Shown here: in pieces, positions 1 through 12,049 of the stretch
Layout of the letters: every line of letters begins with the position of its first letter
Position numbering within the stretch: position 1 is the stretch's first letter
From: Latrodectus hesperus
Lineage: Eukaryota > Arthropoda > Arachnida > Araneae > Theridiidae
Direction: 5' to 3'
NCBI GenBank assembly: GCA_037975125.1
Contig: CM075853.1
Coordinates: 75,203,109-75,267,108, forward strand
Length of the DNA: 64,000 nt
Program-made: the position numbers and the translations under genes
Notes under the pieces: generated by a model
Databases searched by the model: none
What the model was told of the DNA's origin: nothing
Seen by the model: only the letters and a program-made list of their open reading frames with translations

Positions 1-545
1 CAAACAGCTCAAACGCATTACTCTACATTAAGAAAGCAAAAATTAATGAAGAAAATTTAGTAGATTCGATGGTTGATACTGGAAGTTCTTGCTGTTTAAT
101 GAAGAAATCAGTTGCTGATAAGTTGGGTATAGTTATTATTCCCGAAGTAACTGATATTTATGGATTTGGAAATCAGATTAAACCAGTAAGAAAAGCACTT
201 GGAAAGGCAATAGTGGATATTGAAATCGACGATGTTTTAGGTAAAGAAACCATCATTCTTTTAGTTAGTTATGAGTCTCTGCCAGAGGATTAATTGGTTG
301 GGAGGACGTGGTTAGATTTGCCTCATATTGCTCATGCTAGGGTAGGAAATGAGCTGCACATTGATTAAGCACCATTCAGCAAACTACATATCAATCTAAA
401 TAAATCGAGAGTTTCTTTGAAAGCTGTGGAAGAAACAGTGTTAGAAAAAAATACGGTTAATTTCGTTCAATGTAAGTCGGATGAGCAGAATGAAGGTTTT
501 CTGTTGGTGAGAGACAGACAAAATGTTAACTGTTTATTAGAATTT
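1..545 (+). pseudogene. Decayed Ty3/Gypsy-type retropepsin and linker of pol
   Basis: The frame from 69 encodes an aspartic-protease core with the catalytic motif VDTGSS (69-90), followed by a stretch matching the retropepsin fold of LTR retrotransposons. The frame stops at about 293. The next homologous block, with G-R-T-W-L-D-L-P and V-G-N-E-L-H-I, continues in another frame (about 292-366), so there is at least one frameshift. Residues encoded at 370-535 look like the variable linker that precedes reverse transcriptase in this family. No reverse transcriptase follows; homology fades near 545 at a C-rich run. The upstream gag part is outside the window. This is an old non-functional copy; whether it belongs to the same family as the element at 62850 cannot be decided from here. 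Confidence 0.75.
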
Positions 546-851
546 TTACTCCCCCCCTCCGGCAACCACCCGGGCATCAAATTATTATCACCGTGGTACA
601 ATTATACTTTCAATTGCTGTCATAAATCAATATGCATGAGTCAACTAGATAATTATTACATTTTTCAGGGCACTTTTTTTACTACATTAAATTGTTTCTG
701 CTTCTTTTCAAATTCTCAAAACATCTTAAAATTGATTTTATAAATTCTTAATTTCTTATTTTAATAATTGTAAGACATGTCTTCTACCTACAAAGGTAGA
801 ACATTTAAGTAACATTTTAAGCAATTTTCATTTTGATCAATAACAACTAAG

Positions 852-876
852 TATTAATTAATTAATTAATTAATTA
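852..876. repeat. (ATTA)n short tandem repeat
   Basis: About six perfect copies of a 4-bp unit. Confidence 0.9.
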
Positions 877-1083
877 CTCATTTCCTATTTATGTTTGTGT
901 GCTTGCGTGTGTGTATTCATAAATATTCAAGCTTTAGTGATGTTTACTTTCTAGACAACGATAAAATCTCTTATGTGTTCAAAGCTTTTTTTTTCTTTGG
1001 TCATTTATTGCTGTATACTAATATAACTTTAAGAAGCTCTAATTAAGCATTAATTTATTCTAAGTTTAACATCTAAATAAGAT

Positions 1084-1153
1084 TAGACTGCTTATAAGTA
1101 GTCTAATATTTAAATATTTAATTATAGTTAACTTATAAGTAGTCTATATTTAA
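1084..1153. repeat. Near-palindrome with a partial direct copy
   Basis: Positions 1084-1105 form a near-perfect palindrome (TAGACT arms around CTTATAAG, one G:T position). The right part, starting CTTATAAGTAGTCTA at 1091, recurs at 1132-1153 with a single-base gap. The pattern suggests a small local duplication of a foldback. Confidence 0.7.
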
Positions 1154-1669
1154 CTGAAACTTTAAGGCATAGAATTCATTCTAAAATTATATTAACATGC
1201 ATCCATATCAGAAACAGAAGTTGAAACTACAAAATGTTTAAGTGAAATCTAAAGAGCAATTCATCTGCTCCTATATCACCTGTCTAACATAATGTGTTTA
1301 GCATTTCCATAAAATATGTAAAAATATAAATTACATAGAATCAGATACGAAGTTTATAAAATATTAAAAATGTAATGATTTATTTGAAATACAATAAGTT
1401 ATTATGAATAAATGTACTTAAATTTCAAAAACAATTAATTTTATTGAACATTTTATCCCCTTATTTAAAACTTTAAAAATAAAGTTGAATTTTGAATTTT
1501 CTATCAATTTAAAAATAGTCTTAATTTAGATGTAAAAATTAATTCCTCTATTTAAATACATTAATTGCTTTTGACAGATAAATAATGCTATCATTTTCAT
1601 TTTCGTAACTATTTCTTTTGGCATACATTCATAGCCTAGACACCAGCACGTGACAAGTAAAATCCTTAC

Positions 1670-1792
1670 CATGCGTACATGCATCTTTAAAATTCTGCGC
1701 TTCACATTTGAATACACAAAAATATCCAAGTGGATCGAATTCTTCAAAAGCTATTGCCGTCAATATATGCATTTCTATTTTCCTGTTTCCGA
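1670..1792 (-). CDS. Candidate internal exon of an unidentified gene (Cys-containing)
   Basis: Read on the minus strand, a pyrimidine-rich acceptor ending TTTTGCAG at 1793 and a consensus donor GTAAGG at 1669-1664 bound a 123-bp segment. It has one open frame of 40 codons: two bases of a split codon at the start and one base at the end (phase 1 to phase 1). The other two frames contain stops. The peptide includes FDPLGYFCVFKCEAQNF and is protein-like, with three cysteines, but I do not recognise the family. The phase fits as the next exon after 44368-44478, which also ends in phase 1, but the implied intron is about 42.6 kb and other exons could lie between. It may instead belong to a different minus-strand gene. 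Confidence 0.5.
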
Positions 1793-1940
1793 CTGCAAAA
1801 GAGGATTAAACTTTTTATACTGAAAATGCAGATAAGCCTCGGTATGAGGCAAGCGTCGGTATTTTCGGTCTACGCTGCCTTTTGTTTCAAGAAAACAAGT
1901 CATTGAAAATTCAGTAAATATGTTTTAATCCTCTTTCCAG
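1793..1940. repeat. Inverted repeat enclosing a GC-richer core
   Basis: The sequence at 1793-1811 (CTGCAAAAGAGGATTAAAC) is nearly the reverse complement of 1922-1940, with one substitution and two one-base gaps over 19 nt. The core has higher GC than its surroundings and a small perfect hairpin, GCCTC-GGTAT-GAGGC. The left arm coincides with the acceptor of the exon at 1670-1792. The structure could be a small MITE-like element or chance pairing of two pyrimidine tracts. Confidence 0.5.
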
Positions 1941-3179
1941 CGAAATATTAAGTCTCAGTTCAATTGAAGCTTATGAAAGCATTTAATCTTTGTGAAGCTT
2001 CAGGAATAAATAATGAGAGCATAAATATTTTGATTTTTAAATTTGAAATAGTATTTAAGGTAGGTAGTCCAATTTCTTTATAAATCTGTGCATGTATTAT
2101 TATTAATAATCAAATTTTTACGTAATCTTTAAAAATGAGGTATTGATTAATTAAAGATAGTTTTTAAAACGATGCGCAACAAGGAACAAAATTTTAGATA
2201 TTGTCTATTTGATAAAATTTCAGTAATAACCTAACTGATAAATAAATTTATACAAGGAGAATATTTGTGGTTGATAAATAATGTGTCTTCAAATATAATT
2301 GTACCCTAAAGATTGGATAGTCTTATTTTCTAAACACCTTAATGCGAACTTAAGCTATTTGAAATCCATTCACTTTTGTGATAAATTTGAAGATAATTTA
2401 ATTTCTTCTTCCAGCAAAATGAAGCAGAATCAGTTCTAAAATAATAATTTTGAAAATTCTTAGGCTCTTCTGAGAAATTTTGTTGAACATTTACTTATGC
2501 TTACATGCACTAATACAAAACATAAGAAAACATACTCGAAACAAACTTGAAATATGTATATAGTAATAATAACTGCTAATAACTGCCATTCTCTATGTAA
2601 AGGTCAGACGTTAGTCAGATTGCACTAGTAATAGTCACTGTTCTATTCCGTCTGTGTTAACAAGAAATGATAGAAATATTTATAAAATACTACCAATTCA
2701 TGGAATAATTGCGTGTTCACACACTGTGATGTCGCAAAACACTGATCAAAACATGTTGTAGTAAGCAGAACAAGTATTCGTCTAAAAACCTGTGATCAAT
2801 CTCATCAGTGATGAGCTGGCATCTGATATATTGTCAGTCACAACCAAAATCGGGTTGATAGTCAATGTTGCTTCAAAAATCGTTGGAAGATTCCTGAAGA
2901 ACACTTATTGTATTGCAGATAATTCGATTTCTTGATTCCGAACTCATGACGTGGCTATAGAATTCATTAACACCATGTATATAACATGTTTCTCCATAAT
3001 TTTTAAAATGTTACTTCATTTAAATCTTATTAAATAATAATTTAAATGTTTTTGCTTGTTTTTATGTTATGAAATAAAAATATCGTTAAGAAAAAAAGCA
3101 ATTTTTATTTCATAACGAAAAAAATTTTATGTTATGAAATGAAAGTTGTTTTAAAATACAATCTATTAATATCAACTGA
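1941..3179. other. AT-rich spacer, no gene seen
   Basis: No supported frame or repeat, apart from homopolymer and dinucleotide richness. A slightly GC-richer patch at 2590-2960 gave no recognisable translation in six frames. Confidence 0.5.
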
Positions 3180-3780
3180 GTGGGAGGATGGTGGGAATTA
3201 ATGATAGGTTCCATTAAGCGATGTCTTTCAAAAACTCTAAATAAGGCTCTTTTGGATGACGCTGGTTTGATCATTGTATCATGTGATATTGAAGCCTCTC
3301 TTAACAGTAGACCGATTGTCCATGAATATGGAATAAAAGATGACTCTGAGGAAGCTTTTAACATCCTTTCACTTCATCATAGAATTAACTACTATTCCTA
3401 CCAGCCCCACAAATCCTGAAACAAATTTAAATCGTATGTGGAAAAATCTTCAACATTTGGATTCTTTTTGGAAAAGATGTAAAATGGGGAATATAAAGGA
3501 CATGCGTACATTTTAAGTGCGGAATCCATCTGAAACAAATAAAATCCGAAAAGAAGAAGAAGATGTTAAGAAGATGTTATGAAGATGATGTAGCGAGGTA
3601 CTACAAGAAGATGTTATACCTCGCTACACCTGGAAACAGGCCAGTGTTCAGTAGATAATCCTTGGCAGTACTTGAGTAAAGAAAGTCCGCATTTGTGATC
3701 TGCGCACCAAAGGACATACCATTAGCAGACCTGGGCAGCTTGTCATCTCCTTGGAGGTTGATCACGGTAAGGAAGATGTA
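3180..3780 (+). pseudogene. Decayed BEL/Pao-type integrase C-terminal region
   Basis: The frame at 3180-3419 starts V-G-G-W-W-E-L-M and contains S-L-N-S-R-P at 3298-3315. This matches the end of the integrase core in BEL/Pao elements, where a GG-W-E block is followed by the catalytic-region N-S-R-P. After the stop at 3417 the homology continues in shifted frames: a L-F-W-K-R-C-like block near 3460-3480, then R-Y-T-W-K near 3625, C-D-L-R-T-K-G-H-T-I-S-R-P near 3700, and a final L-E-V-D-H-G near 3755. That order of tryptophan- and arginine-rich blocks is what the family shows after its catalytic core. Several stops and frameshifts make it non-functional. The rest of pol and the LTRs were not found beside it. 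Confidence 0.75.
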
Positions 3781-3789
3781 CTATACAAA

Positions 3790-5432
3790 CTATTAAAAAT
3801 AACATTATCATTTTGTGAATGGCGTCGCTTTCATTTTTGTATTTATAAATGTTTTTGCTTATTTCTATGTTAGCATTTTAAAACAACTATTTATTTCCTA
3901 TCACTTAATAGGGTCCGTTTGATAAGCCGTTTTCCATTGATTCAAGCCCTTAACACTTTGACAATAGAACAAAAGAAAAAGCAAAATGAAAAAGACAAGA
4001 CAAAACATCTAGTTTACGTTTAGTTTAAGCCGACAAGGGCAGTTTAAAATTTTAAAAATTTCCTTACTTAATAGAATTTTAAATTAATAATTGCAGTATT
4101 TTTAAAAGAATCTCTTTTAAATCTTAAGTCTAATTCCTTCCTTAAGCCACATTAAAAATTTTCTTTTAATTATTATTTTTGTTTCTGTTTTTTTTTAATT
4201 GCTTTAACAACTCATATATAATAATTTTAACTCCTATTATTGTCAAATATATAATTTCAAATTCAAAAAAATTATAACATATGGCGAAAATTGAGAATAA
4301 GCATCATTAAGTAGCGATTAAATTAAACTTGTACTATCGATTTTCAAACTGATTCAATTTTTATTGATATTTAATGTGTAATAGTAAAAATTAAAGGATG
4401 ATATTAATTTGTGATTTCCTATGGCACATATATAAAGAAAATAGCATTGCTCTAAAAAGTAATGAAATAGTTCCCAATTTTTTTTCAGAAAATAATTTTT
4501 CAAATATCACAGTTCTTTTCAGTCTTGATGAAATAAAATATTTTCGCAGAAATAAAACGAAATCTTACGATCAAAATTCTTCACTAGGAATGTGTCATTT
4601 GTGAGCAGTGGTGCTCTTTAACTCGTTTGTTTTTTCTCACAAACAACTTTTTATTGGTAAGTCATTCGTATGAGAGAAAACAAGAAAAAATATTTTATCT
4701 TTAAATAAGTATCACCACTGCATTTTCCAGCTCCTCTTCCACGGTTGGAATGTTCATTACATGCGATGAAAGAATTTAGGGAATGTCCGCTCAAAAGTTC
4801 CTTCAACTGGAACTACTAGTTATTCATCATCATTATTGAAAAAGACGTATATTTATATTATGAAAGACGAATTCTTTCTAAACCTGCCTTGATCTTTTAT
4901 TTGAATTAATGAGTTCCCGAGCGTATTAGTATTTGTTGGGCAATAAATTAAATTGATAAACCTATTAGCTGTAGAAAATATTTTCATAAAAACAGCGATT
5001 CAGGATATTCTAGTTAGTTAAAATTTAAATATATTCAAAAATATTTAATTTTTAGAAACATACTTTGTACATTTTTGTTATTATTTTTTAAGGTGCATTG
5101 TTTTGTTGAATAAAAGATTTTACTTTTTGTGTTTAACTCTCTGTCATTTAATTGCGAATACATTATTTATAGTTAGCATCTATGTAATCTAATTGCTGTA
5201 TTATAAACACGATCATAATAAAAATGAGTTTTTTTTAAAAAAAAATCTGGAATTCAGTTTTCCTTGAGTTCTCTAAGTCAAAACCTTCATAAAAAGTTTA
5301 AATTGAATAATTTATATATTTTTTGCTAATTTTATGCAAATGCATCATTTTTTCTAATTCATTAATGAAGTAAAATTTGCTGTCTACAAACTGATTTAAC
5401 TACCACTACTACTTTTGCAAATGAATTTTCAG
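3790..5432. other. AT-rich spacer with a weak GC-raised patch
   Basis: Nothing could be assigned. The patch 4590-4810 is less AT-rich but has no convincing frame. Confidence 0.5.
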
Positions 5433-5501
5433 GGCACTGAGTCTGTTGATATCCTTGAAAAAAAGGAGATTCTTGCTCATAAGCTTCTGGTAACGAAATG
5501 A
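5433..5501 (+). CDS. Weak candidate terminal exon or retroelement scrap
   Basis: A good acceptor (AATTTTCAG at 5424-5432) precedes 22 open codons and TGA at 5499-5501. The peptide (core VDILEKKEILAHKLLV) is charged and helix-like, unlike random AT-rich translation. There is no recognised family and no partner exon, so the call rests only on the splice site and composition. Confidence 0.2.
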   Translation, partial: GTESVDILEKKEILAHKLLVTK

Positions 5502-7805
5502 CCATCTATGAAATAAGCTTAAATGTTAGATCGCAAATCAATATATAGAGGACTCTTGAATACCACTTTCGTTATTCTGGGAAAAAAGAGTTAAAATAAT
5601 CAACAAAATCTCCTCCTAGATTTAAATGTTTGTCGATATGAAAATTTAAATAAAACTCACAGATTTTAGAATTTTCCAGTACTTATGTTTTCCCACCAGT
5701 TCAATAAGCTGATTATTATCGCTGCAATATCCAACACTTCATCACTTCAAAAACCTTACCACCTAGAATTTTTCAATTTATGTAAAATAAGGAAACTACC
5801 AACAGACTTTTCATAATTCTGAAAAGGTATGACCTATTTTTGAAAAATCCAAACTATCAAATAAAAATTCCTTTTCGGAATTGATTCAGCCAATTTTTCA
5901 GTTATATAAGCAATGTGAGTAGAAAAACCAATTCAATTAAAAAAGCCACCTTCTCTTCCTCATCTAGACATCATATACTAGCTTATTAAGAATTTTTCAA
6001 TAAGCTTTTGTCTCTTTTGTAATTCATTTTTGCATAAAATGCAGAGACTATTTGATCTCATGTACTCGCAAAAAAATGTGGGAAATAAGAATTCAAAATC
6101 TCTAAAAGAAATATTTATTTGAATATAGAAAGTGATCATGTAGAGAAGTAAATAAAAGTTCATATAATCAACAGAATATTTTTCTTTATAAAAATTGATT
6201 TCCAATTTATATAACAAGATGATAGTTACAATCTAGATGATTCTCATGTAAACATTTTAACAATATTCATTTATGATAGAAACTTCACCTATTAAATATT
6301 GGAATACATCTATAATCCCCAAAATGTTTACTTAAAATTCTCTGCCATAAAATGAACTTTTCCGGAAAAAGCAGAGTGTTTGCATAATGTATAATATAGT
6401 AATATGTATTCCAAATATGATATACAGTTACACTAGGTGGTTACTTTTTACACACAATATTTTGATAGTCCTAGACCTACAATTCAATAAGTATTCAGAC
6501 CCCTTACAGACTCTGAAGCCCACGGTGGAAATCAAACCCACGACGTAGAGACAATGTCATAAAGTCATAGAGACAATGTGAATAACAGGATAATCCTGTT
6601 ATTCATACTGTCTTTAATTGTCAGAAAATATTTGTAACATAAATCCGCTATCAGCAATAATATTGGACATACAGAAAACATTTCTAATTTCGTAGATATT
6701 TTCAAATATTAAATATTGAGCTTTTTTAAGTATTACTTCACTATTCTCGTATTTTTACTTTCTGAGAGAAATCGAAATTACTAACTTAAATTAATACATT
6801 TTCATGAAAGGTTGGTATATTTCATTATAAGAAATATAGTGTCACTTGAAAACTCATGTGTATTAAGATGCAACAGCCATGATTATTATGAGAAAACAAT
6901 GACATTTATGTAGCAAAAGAAAAAAATAAAACCACGAGAATAATTTTATCTAGCAATTACTAAAAATCATTCTTTTATTATTTTGATGTCTTAAACACGT
7001 AAATGTAAAACTTTTTAATACTATGGATAATTTATTTACTTTTAAAAATAGTGGTGCAAGTATATTTACATAATTTTATTAAAATCATATGCCTCTTTAT
7101 TTTAGCAATATAAATTATAAATTGGTCTATAAAAGCAATTAAAGAACAAAACACAAATATCAATTTTAAAAGCGATAATTAATTTAAGCTATGAGTATTA
7201 AATTATTTGTTTGCATATTTAGAATAAGTAGCTGGAGAATTTAATCTAAAAAATCTCACATTTTATAAATTCTGGAATTTGTTCCATACAGGTTATATTC
7301 CAAGTCTTGATGAAAGAAGTCAAGTGCTTCTGATGAACTTTACAAGGTGCTTATAAAAGGGTTTATATTTCTTATGAATATTTAAATCTGACTAATGTGC
7401 GGCCAATATACTAACACAGCAATATAATTGCTTAACGCTTGTTTAAATGTGGAAGATATTATTTAACATTTTTGGACTTGTATAATATTTGTGAGATAAA
7501 ACAAATGGAGCTGGACAAATGATACTTAATCCTGAAAAGTTTATTTTTGAAAATGTGATTTATTTCATTCATTATTATTCCTTATAGCACGTTCGTCATT
7601 ATTTTAAAAACAAATATGAACCATCAAATCAAAGTTTTTAAAAACAAGATTTTGCTTACTTATTATTTTATAATTTAATTGATCGATATAGTCGTTATAC
7701 CAAAAATTAGCTTTAATAACAAAATAATGCTGTTTGCATTATTTGATAATGTGACACATTTGAAAACTGTATTTTATTTTATACTTTTTTTAACTTTTCC
7801 ATAGT
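5502..7805. other. AT-rich spacer with one long palindrome
   Basis: Broken short frames only. The palindrome at 6571-6613 is listed separately. A possible tRNA-like B-box fragment near 6530 on the minus strand was not convincing. Confidence 0.5.
6571..6613. repeat. 43-nt palindrome
   Basis: Arms 6571-6591 and 6593-6613 pair around one base. The inner 13 bp (TGAATAACAGGAT) are perfect; the outer 8 bp have one G:T and one mismatch. The left edge also repeats as TAGAGACAATGT at 6546-6557 and 6568-6579. Confidence 0.85.
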
Positions 7806-7809
7806 TCTT

Positions 7810-8290
7810 TTTTTTAACTTTTCCATACTTTTTGACATACTTCTGAACATTTTGTGCATTATTGACGGAATTTCTTTAGTTATGATTTTCTTTTATTCAA
7901 TGATGCTTGAAGAACTTCTCTAGAAAATCTTAACTTTGAGATAACCCCACAAAAAGCTGATGTAATTAGTTTATATGGCCTTAGTGGCCGGAGGCAAATT
8001 GAAATTAAGTGGTCACCAAAGAACTTTGTTAAGTATTTCCTTTAATAGAAGAGATGTGTCTTCTTTTGATAAAACCAGCAGTAAAGGTTTTGTACTTTCA
8101 GTGAAACAATAAAAACTTAAATTGCGCATGTGTCCAAGTAAACTTCAAAATTGATGTTTTGGGTTAAAAGAAATTGTTCTGTCACTTTTCCTCCTGAGAG
8201 CGCATATCACACACCTATCTTTTGGATGTGTAAAAAGGATTCATTTATTACATAGGGATTATATTTACTCCATAGGTGGAAATGATTTAA
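7810..8290 (-). mobile_element. Tc1/mariner transposase relic (C-terminal half)
   Basis: On the minus strand the translation, with frameshifts, follows the conserved order of arthropod mariner-like transposases. First comes an I-G-V-W-Y-A-L block near 8200 (family: K-I-G-V-W-C-A), then F-G-D-H-L-I-S near 8010 and a decayed P-R-S-P-D-L-T-P region near 7970. A tail with the spacing of the family C-terminus, ending near 7810, follows. The middle catalytic D-x-D-G-A block is eroded. No inverted terminal repeats were found. It is a dead fragment separate from the better-preserved copy at 29445. Confidence 0.6.
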
Positions 8291-11089
8291 CCCTATTAAA
8301 AATGCAATATTTTAAAAGATTGGTCTTAATAATAAAATTTCTTTTATATTTGTAATTGATTTAGTCATAACGTAAATATCGATAGCTGAGGAAACACGCT
8401 TTTCCAATGAATAATGACAGATTTTCATTAAAATGAAAGAATTTGTTTTTGGACACAGATTTTACTGTTGCCATTCATAATCTTACTAAAGAAGTTTTAA
8501 AAACATAAATAAAAAATTGAAAGAAGAAGGTGATTCACTAAAATCATTTGAAGAGAATTGGACTAAAACTCGCCAATGCCATCCGAATGCAAATTTAAAA
8601 ACCAAGTTTTAACGCTTAAAAAGTGAAAAATACCCACCCTCTTACACTAAATATAAACATATTAAATAAGTAAGGATGTTGAAAATTTTGATACATAAAT
8701 CATAGATGTAAACAGTAATGAAACAAATGAGTATTTCAACTTGATCGACTGTATTCTACTAATAATTTCGGCTTTTGTTTGATAGCAGATTTTAAATTAA
8801 ATATTCAACAGTCTTCAATATTCTCTTCACATAAAAGTTTAGGGGAATTAAAATCAAAAGCATAAACCCAAACTTGATATAAAACAAAATTTAAGTAAAA
8901 TTAGTTTGAATGTGTACTTCTGGTTCACCAATAGAATAATTCTGAAATATATATTCTATGTAATGAATTATCAATAACACATGTAACAATTTGCTCAGAT
9001 TATTATAATTTTTATAGTTAGGTATACGAATATTAGTGAAAATTTTAAAAGAGAAAATATTTGCTTTTCATATTTTAATTAAAATGTATTAATATTTAAT
9101 TCTCATTAATTAATGTACTATAAGCCATAGACTTGATAATAGACCAAACCTAGACAATTGCTTGCGAAGGTTCAAACATATTCAGCTCTCAGTAGGGATC
9201 AATGACTAACCACTGATGAATAATAAAGTGAAAAAGCTATAATCAACATTTATTAGCTATAATCAACGTCACTAGATTAAATTACAACCCCATTCATAAT
9301 CTTTACCAGTTTCAGTCAGCAATAATTGGTCGAAGAAAAAGAATATGGTATAAATTATTTGCCAAAAAATTAGTTTTATTATTTTTTACCTTTGAATTAT
9401 TTTACTGAGAATATTTTTGATTAAGTTTATTTTAAATGTATTTTATTATGTTTGAAAATACTTCATTCTGAAAATTTAATATAGTGATAAGAGCGCGTTT
9501 TAGCATACTCAATTCCTATTTTTTCCAACCCAATATAACGAAACCAGACCATATGTATGAATCTACTGACCTTTAAAACAAAGAAGACAAGAAGTGGGAT
9601 GAATAAATTTTTCCCAACGGAGACCCAAACATTTCAGAATAAGTTTAACAAAAACCTAATATTTGTCGCATTTTAAACAAAGAGAAAATGATGTATCAAC
9701 TTTATAAAATGCAAGAGATTTCAGTGGTAAGGCGCAGAAAAATCTTAAAATTTTGAAATCAGAAAAAGCTGACAGATATTGACAACATTAATATATGAAA
9801 AAGTGATTTTAAAACCTGAAAAAAAATTTCACATTATTCGATGAAAATATTTAAGGGATCCATAGCTAAAAGAAGATTGTCATATATTTAAAACTAGAAG
9901 AAAATGAAAAGAAAAAATGTTTTATAAATTAATATCAAGCATTGGAAGGATTTACATAAAGTATTATTGAACATTATCCTAATCTAACAGTGAGTGATAT
10001 CAATAAAGGTAATGCACACCCAATTTAAAATCTTGCTGATGATTATTCTTGCTTCAAAGCCCAAACTTATTTAATAATAACTTATTTATCCATTATGTAA
10101 CGTTTAATAGAGAATTTTTAAAGCTTTAGAGTTAGTTTTTCGTATGCGGCCCTGTGGATTTCAAAGAGAGAAAAGAATACTTGACTATTTCTTTTTTTGG
10201 CATTAATCTCTATCGCAATACAATTCCTTTAATTGTGTAACTATAAAAATTTCACCTAAACATAAGTAGATTTTTTAACTTTAATCTCTCTTATAAATAA
10301 CTCTCGATTGAAAAAGGTATATTATAAATTGTCTTATTATGTTATTAATTCTTTGTGATGATAAACAGTGAAAGAAAACATATATATTGATATTAATACA
10401 ATCTGTCTTGGTTGGTTGGGTTAGTTATGTGGTGTAAGATACAACATACCTTAACTTGTTAAAAAAATTCAATTTATCAGATTTGAATTTAATATTTTAT
10501 TCAAATAATCACATTAAAAATAAATGTGAATAATTTTTCTTCAATTTAGTATAAAGTATTTTGTTTTTAATTTAAAATTTAAATGATGTGCTTTATGCAG
10601 TCTGGTGCTTTAAACTGCATGAAATTCTACAACTGGAAATAGAGAAAGCACACATAAACTAAAATGCATTAAATTACTTCAGAAATCAACAAAACATTAT
10701 TATCATCTATTTATTAAACTTTAAACAATTAATAAAAACATGAAAATATAATTAAAATCGACCTTTAAATTCCTTTACTTTCTTAAACAGATGTTCCATA
10801 AGAATTACTTTGAAATGGTAAAGTTTATATATTTATAGCATAAAATATTTTACTGACTAAAAATAGTTCTCATAAAATTCTGAAAGAGATATCTATGAAA
10901 CAAACTATCAAGCGTGTACATTAATCTGCATTGACATTCAGCTTACAAATCCCAATTTTTTGTTTTCGAGAATGTTTCGAGACAACCGAAGTAATCAATA
11001 AATATCCTATCACTGGCCTATCAGTAATATTCTGTGGTGACATCAAAAATCTAAATCATCTAAATCGAGCGTACTTGCTCAATGAAGTA
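8291..11089. other. AT-rich spacer, no gene seen
   Basis: No exon, RNA gene or transposon fragment could be supported in this stretch. Confidence 0.5.
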
Positions 11090-11400
11090 TGAAAGACTTC
11101 TAAATATAGAGAGCATTCGGGAAGGAAGGGGGTGAAGGAAAGATTGCAGCTATTAGAAAAGAAACACTCTTGATGGCCTTTGCTCGTCCAGTGTGCGGAC
11201 ATATTTCTTCGTTAGGATTCACTAAAAAGAATCCATGTGGAGGGAAAACATCCTAATGAGGCTGCCTCTGACCATTTCCAGTCCACTAGTCACCAGGAAG
11301 GGTTCCCGCTGGCACGCACCAGCTCCACTTAACCAGGGTGGAGAGCTCTTTTCCTCAATCGATCAATCTGCGGCCTTCCGAGGAAGGCTTTTATATTAAA
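11090..11400. other. GC-raised island of unknown nature
   Basis: It stands out sharply from the flanking AT-rich DNA. There is no long frame on either strand. A perfect 16-nt hairpin (GCCTTCCGAGGAAGGC, 11373-11388) lies near the right edge, next to a minus-strand TATAAAAG. It could be an old dispersed repeat, a regulatory element or a non-coding transcript. Confidence 0.35.
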
Positions 11401-12049
11401 GTTTGTAGCTTTTTACTTGATAAGAGTTATTGCTTGGAGACTTGGAATCAGAAATAAAAAAATGTTAAATTTTTCGTTTCAAAAAAATTCATGCAAAATG
11501 AAATGTAACTTGCCTCTGTTAAAATAAAAATACTTAATTATAGTCTCTTAATACTATTTGTTTGTATTTATTCAGTTTTTTAAAATGTCTTTTCAGAGAT
11601 TTTTTGCAACATATTTGTTAAATATTAAGTGTGAAAAGATATTGATTGAAAAATTGTGCTTTAGTAATATTATTCAATAGGTAAAAAATTATATACTTTG
11701 CTTATAAATATATTAATGTGTTTTCAAAATGACTTTCGGTGCTGCATATATAATTCTCCCTTCATATTTCATTATCCATGTTTACGATTTATGTATGAAA
11801 TTTGAAAAAAAAATATTCTATCAAAAGAAATGTTTACGACTTTTAACAACTTCTAATATATAATTTTATATTCATTTAAAAATTGCTTGCAACATTTAAT
11901 AAAATGATTCAAAATCTTAAATTCCTGTATTATTAAAATTAATGATAAGCAAATTTATTGAATATGAGGCATATTCTTTCTTCTTCATCATCTATCAAAC
12001 GAGACTTTTTTTCATCTCTTTGAACAGTATTTTAACACTTAGCATGTAT
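11401..12049. other. AT-rich spacer
   Basis: I see nothing assignable. Confidence 0.5.

Larger units (their letters stand above)
546..1669. other. AT-rich spacer, no gene seen
   Basis: No reading frame or splice-bounded exon could be supported. It contains an (ATTA)n tract and a palindromic direct repeat, both listed separately. If the exon at 1670-1792 is real, this is the intron or 3' flank downstream of it. Confidence 0.5.

Noticed and set aside
6510..6545. B-box-like GGGTTTGATTTCC on the minus strand, suggesting a tRNA or SINE
   Set aside because: It has an extra base relative to the B-box and no A box at the right distance.
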